Made by a program: the position numbers and the translations under genes. Under the pieces are notes generated by a model that saw nothing but the letters and a program-made list of their open reading frames with translations, made no database searches and was not told the origin of the DNA. Shown piece by piece: positions 1-10,909 of a DNA stretch of 64,000 bases; the first letter of the stretch is position 1; the number at the start of each line of letters is the position of its first letter. Origin of the DNA: Magicicada septendecula (Eukaryota; Arthropoda; Insecta; Hemiptera; Cicadidae); NCBI GenBank assembly GCA_034769895.1, contig CM068369.1, positions 422,889,479 to 422,953,478 on the forward strand, in the 5' to 3' direction.

Positions 1-590
1 CAATCTAATCTTAGTTCATACTGCAGTGTAACAGAAGTCGAATCACTAGAAATGAAATAACGTGAACCAGACTGTCACGTCAAATTTATTTTGGAAAATT
101 TTTCTAATTAACTTCAGAGTTTTATATTTTGGTTCATGAACATTTAAATTCAATTTAGTAAAAGAAATTTAATCAAATCAAATCAATTAATTAATTAAAA
201 TTTAAATTGCAATTAACTCGCCAAAGAACGAGTTTAGTTTCTTTTTAATTATTAACCAATCGAAAAACATTGATTCATTGTTTAGACTGTAAGAAATTGA
301 GAATATAATAACCATTTATTTCTTGTGTGTTGTTGGAGTAATAAACAACGTTTTATTACCCCATATAACAGTGTTTTATTGTTGTACGATAAAGCCTACC
401 AGTCTCACAAAACTCTCCCCCTTTAAAGTAACCTATTTTGTGTGTTGTTGCAATAAATTTGAGATTACTAGCTTGCGAACTTCAAATCCAAAATCCACAC
501 GCCCTAGCCGGAAGAATCCGCAAGATCGGACAGCAGGTAGGTACTCATACACAACACGACACAACAATAACGCATATAAGTAGAGTTATA
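1..590. other. AT-rich stretch, no gene seen
   Basis: No coding frame with family resemblance, splice pair or repeat structure is visible. Short open frames here have no codon or motif support. The stretch borders the 3' end of the minus-strand LINE at about 600. Confidence 0.5.
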
Positions 591-599
591 ATATATATA

Positions 600-1030
600 A
601 CGGATCTTTACAGTTGTTGCCGTTTCTCCGTCCCCAACTACCATTGTAACCTATCGTAGCATGTAAGTTCTTCTAAATTTCTTGCAACCATTGCTTCCGC
701 TACGTCATCTCGCCAACTCCTCCGTGGACGTCCTCTTTTCCTCCTCACCGGTGGTATCCATTCCAGTATTTTGCGGGGCCATCTGTCATCTTCCATTCTC
801 TTCACAGTCTCTTCCGCCCAAACCAAGTCAATTGTCTTCTTTCTATTTCATCTATTATTGTCCTGTCAATATTCATCTCAGCTCCAATAGTCTCATTTCT
901 AACCCTGTCTAATTTTGACTCCTCCTGAAGAAGTCCATTTCCGCTGCCATCAGTTTTTTTCTTATTTACGTTTGAAACATTCCAAACTTCTGCTCCATAA
1001 AGGATTACACTTTGCACCATGCTCTTATAT
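600..1030 (-). pseudogene. LINE reverse-transcriptase C-terminal fragment
   Basis: Two minus-strand frames, 802-1020 and 638-826, together match the C-terminus of the endonuclease/reverse-transcriptase polyprotein of arthropod non-LTR retrotransposons. The first has the VILYGAEVW block that follows the RT domain. The second has the basic RKRGRPRRSWRDD block typical of these C-termini. A frameshift near 815 separates them. The upstream RT part of the same frame lies at 10910-11547, so the ORF was split by the insertion of Gypsy-A: the codons at about 1030 and about 10910 meet in an AT-rich spot of the LINE. The LINE is therefore older than Gypsy-A. It is non-functional. The clade is not resolved. 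Confidence 0.85.
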
Positions 1031-1032
1031 AT

Positions 1033-1058
1033 TTATATATATATATATATATATATAT
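1033..1058. repeat. (TA)n microsatellite at LINE/insertion boundary
   Basis: An alternating TA run lies at the LINE break point. Similar TA runs lie at 1203-1235, on the far side of a palindrome, and at 2972-3000. The TA-rich target makes the exact Gypsy-A target duplication impossible to read. Confidence 0.8.
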
Positions 1059-1097
1059 CATTTTCTATATAAGTAACTCGATGTTCCTTGCAGTAAT

Positions 1098-1199
1098 TAT
1101 ATAATTTGTGATGTTTTCAATTTGTTTCTTCTGCAAGTAGTATAAAAAGAATATACGAAATTTATACTACTTGCAGAAGAAACAAATTGAAAACATCAC

Positions 1200-1209
<10 letters not shown>
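1098..1209. repeat. Perfect 47-bp inverted repeat (hairpin)
   Basis: The arms 1098-1144 and 1163-1209 are reverse complements across about 47 bp with an 18-nt spacer. TA runs flank both sides. The unit lies between the LINE fragment and the left LTR of Gypsy-A and belongs to neither by sequence. It could be a small foldback/MITE inserted at TA, or an expansion product of the AT-rich target site. Confidence 0.85.
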
Positions 1210-1236
<27 letters not shown>

Positions 1237-1241
<5 letters not shown>

Positions 1242-2792
1242 CGTGTCGGCTACGTTATAATCCAGGGAACCCGTAATAATTGACTCTGGCCAATTATACA
1301 GGCTGCCTACATTGTAACAAACTGAAAAGTAAACACATCACTAACAATAATTACAAGTACTCTAATAAAAGGAAACAGGGGAGGGAATTTTGCTGATTTA
1401 TGCACTCAATTTAGTATGTAACAAAGATGACATCCCTTTATGTACGTATGATAGATAATACATTACAAATAAAATCTTTACTTACACAGAAATTGTACAG
1501 GGGTTTTCTGTATTAAAAATGATCATACAGATAGTGTATTTACCTCGGATCCGAGTCTCATTAAACTAGTTATGAATTTTCAAATTTACTCTACTTCTTT
1601 AGTCAATTACATTATTACTTAAAATACCATTTGAAGAATGGTTTCATTTAGTTGAGCGATGAGTTATGTTACAACGTATGATTTCTGAAATTACATGTTA
1701 CACCATAGTAATGCTTAACGCTTAGAGATTGTCATTTAAAAAGTCCTTTGCATTTAAAATTACTTATATTTTAAAAGATACATTATTCACGGAAGACGAG
1801 CTTCCGCATCACCTCTAGTTAAATGTTATCTGTCCATGTCCTGCCGCGTGATTCTTCTGCACTCTCTTAGTCGTGGGTTGTCATCGTGGTAGTCTTTCCA
1901 GTGGATGTCCTCGGAGTCAACTAATGATAAAGTGGATGTTATGGTGTCATCCAGCGTGAAGTCGTCCTGTTTCTCAGCGGTAGTGTAAATACAGTTGAGG
2001 TCTTAGTCTTCACTATTCACAGTTATTCACATCACATATGTAATAGCACAGTAGTACTGGAGTTTACATATTCGTTTCACATTATGTTGGAATTACACTT
2101 AACTTGAACCATATTTTATTTTTTAATAGGAGATGTCACCTTACACACTTATTTTCTTCTTTCACATCTTTGTTTTAAAAACACACTACATCTTAGTTAC
2201 ATAGATCTAGATCTCCACACTGTTAGTGGAAGCTGACAACCAAATAAAATGAAAAATAAACATTTTGTGCAGAGCCCCGCTTGGAGCTGTTTACAGTTTG
2301 AAAGTTGCATCATAAGTCCTACATTGTTAAACAGGAAAATTGTAACGACGCGGAGTGAATACTCCGCCATAATATAGTTCCAACTTTTAATTAGTAATAC
2401 AGTCTTACAGTTCGACAAAATAAACAATCAAGACTTTGCTTGTCTACAGAATTTATTACAACTACTACTAGTGACTTTGAATTATTAATTATTTACATTA
2501 TAGTTTACAGGTATTTTTTATTTAATGCCGGGTCGGTATGAAAGTTGGATCCGGTATACACAGGTCATAGCATGATAAATTTAATAAAGGGTTAACAGTT
2601 TTATTTTTTACTTTTGCTTTCTCAGTTTTAATTAATTATTTTAGTTAAATTCCCTTTTTAATTCTCATTACTATTATGAGTTAGTTCAGGGGTATTTGGT
2701 TTAATAGTGCGATTTAATGGTTTTCACTAACTTCCCATTTTATATTTTTATTATTATTATTTTTTTATTTGTTTTAAATTTAAATCGTCACA
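1237..2792 (-). repeat. Gypsy-A 3' LTR (left copy)
   Basis: This copy is nearly identical to 9048-10909 apart from the SINE in the other copy, a 20-bp deletion here after about 1664, and scattered substitutions. It ends GTCACA at 2792. An inverted pair TTATAACG/CGTTATAA lies at 1236-1260. Confidence 0.9.
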
Positions 2793-2968
2793 TACTCCGC
2801 CGCTTAAAAGAGACATGGGGGGGGGAGAACTTTTAATAAGGTGAATTCGAAAGTAAGGTACTGGGGCACACTTGTCGTTACTGTGTGGAGTTTCTCTCCT
2901 TCTTCTCCGTTTTTCTTTCATTTATTTATTTGCATGAGTTATACACAACTTATTTCTTTTGAGTATCA

Positions 2969-3000
<32 letters not shown>

Positions 3001-3309
3001 CGTTACAAACTAATTCTTAAATTACGTAAAATTCACACTTTATGACTACATATTAAAACACATAAACTTCTTCTTATTTCTATTACTTAAATCTACTACC
3101 GGTTTTTTTTTGGAGGGGTTTTAGTTACTCTCTTCAGAGAGTTACTCTCTAAATAATTTATTACTTAGTGGTCAGGTAGTGGTCAGCTGACTACTGATTT
3201 CGCTCATCTTTCGCTGAACAGGATCTAAGGTTGATCAGGCCTCATTCCTAATTCTACGATTAGCACTTAGCATGGTTACTCAGGTACAAGATAACTTGTC
3301 TACCTAGTA
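2793..3309 (-). other. Gypsy-A 3' noncoding region
   Basis: Between the integrase stop and the 3' LTR there is no ORF. In the sense direction it ends with a short purine-rich tract next to the LTR. It contains a G/C homopolymer at about 2818-2826 and a (TA)n run at 2972-3000. No envelope-like frame is present. Confidence 0.6.
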
Positions 3310-3870
3310 TTACCTTTTTTTAGTTTTCGCTCTGCCATTTCTTTTTTTTTTGTTATACAATTTTATCTGCGAAATATGTGTTCTTCGTACATATTCTTGC
3401 GTCGCAGGATCGTACAGGGCTACTGTAACTGGGGTTAAGTACTTCTGGATTTGGTAAGGACCACACCATCGGTATGATAGTTTAGAGGTGGTCTTATCAA
3501 TTGCACTACTAGTCGGGTGTGTTTTGTACATTACTAAGTCACCGATTTGGTACCTAACTAAATTGTTATTATTACTTCTCTCGTGATATTTTCGCGATTT
3601 CTCCAAGTTCGCTCTTAAATTTGCGCGAGCTTCATTCCAGATTTTTTTAATATGCTTATCCTTAATTTGCTGAGGTAGCAAGTCATGTATTTTCCATTTT
3701 GTGGACAAGGGGTGGTTTGGTTTGTATTTATACAGTAACTCAAACGGGGTAGACTTATGTCCTTCGCGATAGGCTGAATTAAAGGCGTATTGTATCCAGG
3801 ATAGGTTCTGGTCCCAAGACGTATGGTCGTTCGCATGGTAGGCTATTAAAGCAGATTTGAGGTTTCGCAA
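3310..3870 (-). pseudogene. Gypsy-A integrase C-terminal part
   Basis: This 186-codon open frame continues the integrase in a different frame from the preceding segment (3878-5245). Its frame upstream of the first Met carries the region expected to hold the catalytic Glu. The C-terminal half has a GDLVMYKTHP block followed by WCGPYQI, which fits the GPY/F-type DNA-binding domain of Ty3/gypsy integrases. The end is very basic (KKKRNGRAKTKKR). The annotated Met is an artefact of the frameshift near 3900 and not a real start. The role in the parent element was strand transfer of cDNA into host DNA. It is now separated from its catalytic core and non-functional. Confidence 0.85.
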
Positions 3871-3877
3871 ATACCTT

Positions 3878-5245
3878 TCAGCAATATTGCCTTGCGGACG
3901 ATACTCCGTAGTGGTAATATGGTCTATCCCTAACTTGAAACATATTCTTAAATTCCTTAGCCTTAAACTGGGGTCCGTTATCTGACACTAGATGTACAGG
4001 TGTACCATAATTTTTAAATAATCTCTCCTGTAATATCTTTACAGTGGTCGACGCTAACGCTCCCCGCATGGGATACATCCAAACAAATTTGGTGAACGAA
4101 TCTACACATATGAGTAGCATAGTATTACCTGATTTAGATCGAGGGTAGGGACCTGAAAAGTCTAAATAAAGTTTAGAGAACGGGGTAGTAGGAATTTCTG
4201 AAATTAATTGGCTTATTTGACTGTTTCTTGCCGGTTTGCTGAGCACGCATAACTTACACTTTTTAACGAAGCCAGCTATTTCGCTGTTCATATTGTTCCA
4301 ATGATATTCCTTACGGATGCGATGTATTGTTTTATTTATTTCCATATGTGCTCCAATGGTGGATGAATGGAAGTATTCCATCAGCATGGGCTTAATTACA
4401 TCAGGGGCGATTATTCTTAATTCCTTTCCATTTGCTATTCTGTGGCATAGTATTCTTTTACTCAATACGTATTTATCTGATTTAATTCCTTCCTCGAGTT
4501 GTTCTATAATTGGCTTCAGAAGAGGGTCTTGTTGTTGATACTGAGCGATGTCGGTAAACGCAAGGGGGAATTCGGTAATTACGGTGTTAACAATGGGTGT
4601 TTCTAGACTCTCCTTACTTTCGGGAGTATTAGTGGGTGACTGGAACATACGGGACAGGGTATCTGCGACTACATTTTGTGTACCTTTAATATGGTGTACT
4701 TTGAATTTATAGCAGTTTAACCTCAATACCCATCTTCCAATACGTCCTAACTGTTTAGGGTGATTCAGTAACCAAGATAATGCTTGATTATCAGTTTCCA
4801 AAATGAACTCTTTATGTTCTAAAAAAGGTTTACACTTCTCAAAAGCAAATACAATAGCTAAACATTCTAATTCATATGCGGAATATTTCTTTTCTTGGTC
4901 AGTCAAAGTGCGTGAAGCGTAACTAATCGGTAGTCTACAGTTTTCTATTTCCTGATAGATTACTGCACCTAAGGCTACACTTGAACTGTCGGTCTGAACT
5001 ACGAAAGGTTTCGGAAAGTCTGCTAGTTGTAATACTGGGGGCGATATGATGCTTTCTTTTAGTTTTTTGAATGCAGTTTGGTGTTGTGGAGTCCATTCAA
5101 ATTTTGCTCCCTTCTTTCTTAAGGCATTCAGAGGTGCGGCTATTTCGACTAGATGGGGAATATACTTGTGGAAATTATTTATCATTCCCAAAAATCGGGC
5201 TATTCTTTTTGGCATCCCGCGGTGGTAAAAATTCTCTGATCGCAC
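3878..5245 (-). pseudogene. Gypsy-A RNase H and integrase catalytic core
   Basis: The 455-codon frame opens in the RT connection region. RNase H acidic residues fit D86 (VVQTDSSS), E125 (AYELE) and D152 (LETDNQA). The integrase zinc-binding HHCC is H293, H300, C330 and C333. The integrase core shows D362 (LYLDFSGP) and D422 (VSDNGPQF). The third acidic residue lies beyond the frameshift near 3900, in the next frame. The frame also enters from a frameshift near 5215 that separates it from RT. In an intact element these domains degrade the RNA of the hybrid and integrate the cDNA. Domain spacing is normal for Ty3/gypsy, so decay is by small indels rather than large deletions. Confidence 0.92.
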
Positions 5246-6242
5246 GGGTTCGTTCGGTGTCTATGCTTACCTTTCCGTTGGCCTTCACGATGTGGCCTAA
5301 AAATGAAAATTGTGGGACTGCAAAATTTACCTTTTTGGGATTAACTGTTAATCCGGCTTTCTGTAATCGAGATAACACTTCACGTAGATGTTTAAGATGT
5401 TGGTCCATCGATTCGCTGTAGATTACAATGTTATCCAGGTAGTGATACACATATCTAAATTTTATATCATGAAATAATTTCTCTAGCAGTCTACTACATA
5501 CGGAACTTCCTTGTGATATTCCAAAGGGTACTCTCGTAAATTGGTACAGGTTGAAAGGAACAGCAAAAGCGGTTAGACGTTTGGATTCTTCCGAAAGGGG
5601 TATTTGGTGAAATGCTTGATTGAGATCCATTATAGTAAAGACTTTCGCTTTGGTGAAATAATGAAAAGCACTGTGGATGTCAGGAAGTGGGATAGATTCA
5701 AATTCTATTTGTTTATTTAATTGCCGGTAGTCCACAACTAGTCTATGTTTGTCGTGACCTTTTGGTACTAAAAATGAGGGTGATGAATACGGAGAAGTAG
5801 AGGGTTCGATGACTCCTTGTTCTAATAACTTGTTGATATGGTTCCTCATTACTTCCATTTTGGGCGGCGATAACTTGTATGGGGGAAGGCGTATTACTTC
5901 GTGATCGCTCAGATTGTTCTTGTATTCTATTAGGTTCGTTAGTCCTAGCTTAGGGGTAAGAACAGTGGAAAACTCTTTTATTAGTTTCTGCATTCTCAGC
6001 CTATCTCTACTTCCTAGATGAGATAATTCAGACTCATGGTGTACTATATGTGCAGTCGATGATCCAGTACTTTCTTGTTCTTCTGTTTCACAATCAAAAT
6101 TATACTTCCGTGTACGGTCGAATCTAAAATAATATTTCTTCTTGTGGATGTCAAGAATTATTCCCGTTTTACTGATAAAGTCAGCTCCCAATATTAAGTC
6201 GGGTCCTAAATCATCACATACTAACATTGAAAAAAAAACCAC
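5175..6242 (-). pseudogene. Gypsy-A protease end and reverse transcriptase, active site mutated
   Basis: This 355-codon frame begins in the last part of the aspartic protease (LILGADF) and runs through the RT fingers, palm and thumb. The first catalytic Asp is D206 in IMDLNQAF. At the YxDD box the protein reads Y268-L-D270-N271: the second essential Asp codon is AAC, a change consistent with a single G-to-A transition in GAC. The palm motif before it reads FGISQGSS. The start Met is not the real start: the frame joins the protease frame (6221-6463) at a homopolymer of eight A/T near 6231-6238. The element was presumably mobile once, but this copy cannot polymerise as written. Confidence 0.93.
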
Positions 6243-6463
6243 GTTAGATTCTTAATTTTTACCTTAATGGTGATGCTGAGTTTTATCACTATATTTTGTT
6301 TATTGGCAGTAGCACATCTTATATTCACAGCTTGACTGCGTTTCACTAGGTTGTGTTCGAATAATTTATCTGCTAACCTCTGACTGATTAAGGTTCTAGT
6401 CGATCCAGAATCGATTAATCCGAGGGTGGATGTAACACCTAGGTCAACTTGTATTAAGGGCAA
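6221..6463 (-). pseudogene. Gypsy-A aspartic protease fragment
   Basis: An 80-codon frame with D18-S-G-S, the single active-site loop of retropepsins, which act as dimers to cut Gag-Pol. The frame runs into a homopolymer near 6235 and is cut off after WFFFQC. The flap and GAD motif continue in the neighbouring frame (5175-6242). It lies downstream of gag, as expected, with a poly-T tract (6549-6571, poly-A in sense) between the two. Confidence 0.85.
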
Positions 6464-6548
6464 TAGACATTTAGTCCAATCACATTTAGTTATCGCGTTA
6501 CATTTCTCAATAAACCTTCTAACATAGGGATCTATTTTTCTAGTGTTC

Positions 6549-6571
6549 TTTTTTTTTTTTTTTTTTTTTTA
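6549..6571. repeat. T23 homopolymer inside Gypsy-A
   Basis: A run of T (A in element sense) lies between the gag stop and the protease frame. It is a likely site of replication or sequencing slippage and could account for the gag-pol frame discontinuity. Confidence 0.8.
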
Positions 6572-6646
6572 TATTCTCACTGATTTCTTTGGGTTTACTG
6601 GTTCTCAAGATGCTGCGGAAGACACAGGATTTCTGGTCTCCCTGCC

Positions 6647-8149
6647 TTACATGGTTTTTGGATTAGGTTGTTTACGATCGTACTGCTTCCGATTACAGTT
6701 TCTACTTATGTGTCCATACTTACCGCAGTTATAACACATATTTTTATTATGAGGAGTATAGCTTGCTTCCGTTTTAGGTTGCGTGTCATTAGATTTACCA
6801 GGGCTGTGCAAATTGTTCGGTCTATTAAATAATCGCCTTTCACGCTGGGTTTGCACATTGGGCACCAGGGCTTGCATTTCATTTCTACTCGGCTCGGTTG
6901 ATTTCAAAGCATGTCTGTTCTGATCTGAGTACCATACATTCGACGAGTGAATACTGCATTGTTCGAGATCCGCAAAGGTGTTGGGTCTATTTATTAACGC
7001 TAAACGAGATCTTTCTTCTGGAGACAATCCTACTAAAATGGTATCGACCATCTGTCTCTCACTCCAATCTACTTGCAGTAGTCGAGAAGACTCCCTGATG
7101 TCTGAGATGTAATGGGCCAGTCTCTCATGAGTTCCTTGTACTCGCAGTATGGTCTTTCTTTTAAGTTCCTCATAAATTCCGGTGGGAATAAAATATTTTA
7201 TGATAGTAGTATGCAGTTCTACTGGAAGGGTAGAGCTTAATGATTCTAGCACACGATTCTTTAATGGTGGTTTACATTTCGGTAGGAGGACTTGCAAAAT
7301 TTGCCAGTCATTTAGTTGCTGTAAATCCTTTATCTGCAGGAGGTATTTGATGAAGTTTAGTAGTTTAGTAACATTCAAACCATCCGTGTATGGAATTTCA
7401 GCTAAGAGTTTTTCTACGGGGTGAGTGATTTTTCCGTAGAGGTCAGCATTATAATTTACGTGTGGTATACCTTTAGGAGGACCAGATGCTGCATTAGGGG
7501 TAGTCAATTCGTACATCCCTGAGCGATTTTGGGAACCACTGGGAGGTGGGGCTTCAGATATAGCCTGGGTATTCACGTCTCTATTTGGGTTTTGCTCTCG
7601 AGTCGGTTGTATTTTCGATACGGCGGGTGAGTCCTGATCCGTGTTGGGGGGAGGTTGTTCTAACGTAGGAGATTGAACTGGGGAGATGTATAGTTTCTTC
7701 AAGGATTTTTCAATTTCATCCATTCTGAATGAGTCGGACTTTCTTCGTAATTCATTGATAATAGTGGGTAATTGGCGTAAAGCCTCATCCGCAAAACTTT
7801 GGACTTCGGGAGGGATTACCGTGAGGTTAGGCCAGTTTAACAAATTTTTCATTCGCCAGGTTAAATGTTCTATCCTTTGAGGTGTCCACAATATTACCGC
7901 AGGAGATTTCTCGTCTTGAAGGGTTTGGGACAATAAAGTCAACTCACTATACTTGGCATAACAAGTTTCTCTCTCGCTCTCATAATCGAGTCCGCTTAAG
8001 TTACTTAACTCCGCGGGTGTATCAGATCCACTTTCGCATATAGACTTTCGCAATTCCGCGACTGTTACATTCGCATGGGGTAAACCACGTAAAAGAGCTT
8101 CATAGGACAGTTCGTCTTTTAATAGTAAGTCTGGATTAAATAGGGCCAT
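6647..8149 (-). CDS. gag: Gypsy-A Gag-like protein with CCHC zinc knuckle
   Basis: An uninterrupted 500-codon frame, the first ORF after the 5' LTR and leader. One CCHC zinc knuckle (C-x2-C-x4-H-x4-C) spans residues about 472-485 near the C-terminus, where nucleocapsid domains sit. It is followed by a basic tail. A proline-rich, polar linker lies at about 160-225 and the capsid-like portion at about 230-420. The start ATG at 8149 follows AAAC, a reasonable eukaryotic context, and precedes no other in-frame ATG with support. The protein would package the element RNA. It is the only intact frame of the element. The assignment as Gag rests on position and the zinc knuckle. The capsid is inferred. 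Confidence 0.85.
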   Translation of the reverse strand: MALFNPDLLLKDELSYEALLRGLPHANVTVAELRKSICESGSDTPAELSNLSGLDYESERETCYAKYSELTLLSQTLQDEKSPAVILWTPQRIEHLTWRMKNLLNWPNLTVIPPEVQSFADEALRQLPTIINELRRKSDSFRMDEIEKSLKKLYISPVQSPTLEQPPPNTDQDSPAVSKIQPTREQNPNRDVNTQAISEAPPPSGSQNRSGMYELTTPNAASGPPKGIPHVNYNADLYGKITHPVEKLLAEIPYTDGLNVTKLLNFIKYLLQIKDLQQLNDWQILQVLLPKCKPPLKNRVLESLSSTLPVELHTTIIKYFIPTGIYEELKRKTILRVQGTHERLAHYISDIRESSRLLQVDWSERQMVDTILVGLSPEERSRLALINRPNTFADLEQCSIHSSNVWYSDQNRHALKSTEPSRNEMQALVPNVQTQRERRLFNRPNNLHSPGKSNDTQPKTEASYTPHNKNMCYNCGKYGHISRNCNRKQYDRKQPNPKTM

Positions 8150-9047
8150 GTTTACCTTATATCAAGCACACTAAAACTTATTCTACTACACTATACAATT
8201 ATTGTATATACACTTTAGTTCATGGTAAAACATTTGCATTGGTTGTAAGAGAATTACTTAGCATCTCAGAGAAAGAGAAAAAATTCACACAGACGTCAAC
8301 TTTACTTTCCACGATCAGCTGTTACGCTGGAATGTGGGCCAAACTAGTTTTCTTTTAAACAATGGCATAGTAGTACGCGTAAGAAGGGGAGAATCACACT
8401 CGGGGGTGAGAGAATGTTATTGTTCTATTCAACAACAGCTGACGGCTTCCTTTACAGACTTGTATCGGCTTGCTTCGACGAGGGTGGTATGTGCGATGCG
8501 CAACGATATGCGTTTTAAACAAGTTACAGCCCGTTATTAAGCTGAGTTTTAGTTATTATTTAGTTTTACGTACTAATTTTAATTTATCTAATTCTGCTAC
8601 TAGAGAGGAGTAGAATTTCACTTACAATTTATTTACACGTAATTGAACTTGTTTTATTTAGTCAATTGTTTATATAACTCACCGTGGCAATAGAAATACA
8701 AATTACATATTTATGCAGGCATATACAGGAAAACTACAGGTCTTGAATTGTCGCAAAATAGACGTGTTAGAGACTGAACATTTTGACAAGTACCTACATG
8801 AATTGGTGTAATACAATAATAGCTTGTATTATTTTCACGTATATAATTAAATAATATACGAGTATGTGCGTAATCTCACACAAAATTTACAATGGTGAAT
8901 TAATATTGTCACTATTATTCTTTTATGCTACTTAGCCTTTTTGTTTTACATACAATACATTAACTGAGTGCATAGATCTGCAGAGTGCCGCATCTTATAT
9001 GAGACACTACGTAGACTAACATTTTATATAAAAGCAGAGGCGCATTT
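8150..9047 (-). other. Gypsy-A 5' leader
   Basis: Noncoding sequence between the sense 5' LTR and the gag ATG. No tRNA-complementary primer site starting TGG is obvious immediately after the LTR; the sequence there reads ATGCGCCTCTGC. Short plus-strand frames are unsupported. Confidence 0.6.
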
Positions 9048-10229
9048 TATAACGTGTCGGCTACGTTATAATCCAGGGAACCCGTAATAATTGACTCTGG
9101 CCAATTATACAGGCTGCCTCCGTTGTAACAAACTGAAAAGTAAACACATCACTAACAATAATTACAAGTACTCTAATAAAAGGAAACAGGGGAGGGAATT
9201 TTGCTGATTTATGCACTCAATTTAGTATGTAACAAAGATGACATCCCTTTATTTACGTATGATAGATAATACATTACAAATAATATCTTTACTTACACAG
9301 AAATTGTAAAGGGGTTTTCTGTATTAAAAGTGATCATACAGATAGTATATTTACCTCGGATCCGAGTCTCATTAAATTAGTTATGAATTTTCAAATTTAC
9401 TCTACTTCCTTAGTCAATTACATTATTACTTAAAATACCATTTGAAGAATGGTATCATTTAGTTGAGCGATGTTTCAAAGTTACATCACAAGAGTTATGT
9501 TACAACGTATGATTTCTGAAATTACATGTTACACCATAGGAATGCTTAACGCTTAGAGATTGTCATTTAAAAAGTCCTTTGCATTTAAAATTACTTATAT
9601 TTTAAAAGATACATTATTCACGGAAGACGAGCTTCCGCGTCACCTCTAGTTAAATGTTATCTGTCCATGTCCTGCCGCGTGATTCTTCTGCACTCTCTTA
9701 GTCGTGGGTTGTCATCGTGGTAGTCTTTCCAGTGGATGTCCTCGGAGTCAACTAATGATAAAGTGGATGTTATGGTGTCATCCAGCGTGAAGTCGTCCTG
9801 TTTCTCAGCGGTAGTGTAAATACAGTTGAGGTCTTAGTCTTCACTATTCACAGTTATTCACATCACATATGTAATAGCACAGTAGTACTGGAGTTTACAT
9901 ATTCGTTTCACATTATGTTGGAATTACACTTAACTTGAACCATATTTTATTTTTTAATAGGAGATGTCACCTTACACACTTATTTTCTTCTTTCACATCT
10001 TTGTTTTAAAAACACACTACATCTTAGTTACATAGATCTAGATCTCCACACTGTTAGTGGAAGCTAACAACCAAATAAAATGAAAAATAAACATTTTGTG
10101 CTGAGCCCCGCTTGGAGCTGTGTACAGTTTGAAAGTCGCATCATAAGTCCTACATTGTTACAACAGGAAAATTGTAACGACGCGGAGTGAATACTCCGCC
10201 ATAATATAGTTCCAACTTTTAATTAGTAA

Positions 10230-10528
10230 TACAGTCTTACAGTGAGCCTCCAGGTGGTCTAGTGGCTAGCGCGGGCGATTGATGCGCTCGTGGTCCCGGG
10301 TTCAATTCCCGGCGGAGGTTCCGTACGGCGTGCACTCAGCGTCGTGAGGCAAACTGAGTAGGCGCTGAGATAACAGCGCCGCCTCCTGGCTGTGAATACC
10401 GCAACTAGCGGCTGGTGGCGCGTAGTATTAGCCATACACCGTCACACTAACACAAAAGCCGCGCGGTACGCCTTGGTCCTTAATGGACTGTTGAGCGGAG
10501 GTTTATTTTATTTTTACAGTCTTACAGT
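10230..10528 (+). mobile_element. tRNA-derived SINE with target-site duplication
   Basis: The insert 10244-10515 is absent from the other LTR. It is flanked by a 13-14 bp duplication (ACAGTCTTACAGT at 10231-10243 and 10516-10528). The head is tRNA-like with A- and B-box promoters, the body is GC-rich, and the tail is T/A-rich (TTTATTTTATTTTT). Such elements are transcribed by RNA polymerase III and mobilised by a partner LINE. The plus orientation follows from the promoter boxes and tail. Confidence 0.93.
10244..10321 (+). promoter_or_regulatory. SINE head: tRNA-like fold with Pol III A and B boxes
   Basis: The ends GAGCCTCC and GGAGGTTC pair over eight positions as an acceptor stem. The D-arm region contains the A box (TGGTCTAGTGGC). 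CCGGG/CCCGG closes a seven-base T-loop containing the perfect B box GGTTCAATTCC (10299-10309). A six-pair anticodon-like stem encloses ATTGATG with TGA in the middle. It is almost a complete cloverleaf, so the SINE is young or conserved. It is the SINE head and not an independent tRNA gene, as the body continues without a terminator. Confidence 0.85.
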
Positions 10529-10909
10529 TCGACAAAATAAACAATCAAGACTTTGCTTGTCTACATAATTTATTACAACTACTACTAGTGACTTTGAATT
10601 ATTAATTATTTACATTATAGTAAACAGGTATTTTTTATTTAATGCCGGGTCGGTATGCAAGTTGGATCCGGTATACACAGGTCATAGCATGATAAATTTA
10701 ATAAAGGGTTAACAGTTTTATTTTTGACTTTTGCTTTCTCAGTTTTAATTAATTATTTTAGTTAAATTCCCTTTTTAATTCTCATTACTATTATGAGTTA
10801 GTTCAGGGGTATTTGGTTTAATAGTGCGATTTAATGGTTTTCACTAACTTCCCATTTTATATTTTTATTATTATTTTTTTTTTATTTGTTTTAAATTTAA
10901 ATTGTCACA

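Larger units (their letters stand above)
1237..10909 (-). mobile_element. Gypsy-A: full-length Ty3/gypsy LTR retrotransposon, inactivated
   Basis: Two long direct repeats (about 1237-2792 and 9048-10909) flank gag and pol, which read on the minus strand in the order Gag, protease, RT, RNase H, integrase. In the sense orientation the LTR starts TGTGAC, preceded by a purine-rich tract next to 2793-2805. The end near 1237/9048 is uncertain by about 8 bp, because a shared TTATAACG precedes TGTCGG in both copies. I found no convincing primer-binding site after the 5' LTR. pol is broken by frameshifts near 6235, 5215 and 3900, and the RT active site is mutated. The element sits inside a LINE ORF at a TA-rich site, and its right LTR carries a SINE. 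Confidence 0.93.
9048..10909 (-). repeat. Gypsy-A 5' LTR (right copy), interrupted by a SINE
   Basis: About 1.57 kb of LTR sequence matching 1237-2792, plus a 285-bp interruption (10244-10528: SINE and duplicated target). It includes a 20-bp segment missing from the left LTR. It ends GTCACA at 10909 and is followed directly by TA-rich LINE sequence. Confidence 0.9.

Noticed and set aside
323..659. Short plus-strand frames of 73-86 codons
   Set aside because: No motif, no splice context, composition typical of random AT-rich frames.
9030..9047. Primer-binding site of Gypsy-A
   Set aside because: The sequence next to the 5' LTR (ATGCGCCTCTGC in sense) does not start with TGG and matches no tRNA 3' end that I can recall.
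10244..10321. Independent tRNA gene
   Set aside because: The cloverleaf is continuous with a SINE body and tail inside a target duplication, with no Pol III terminator after it.
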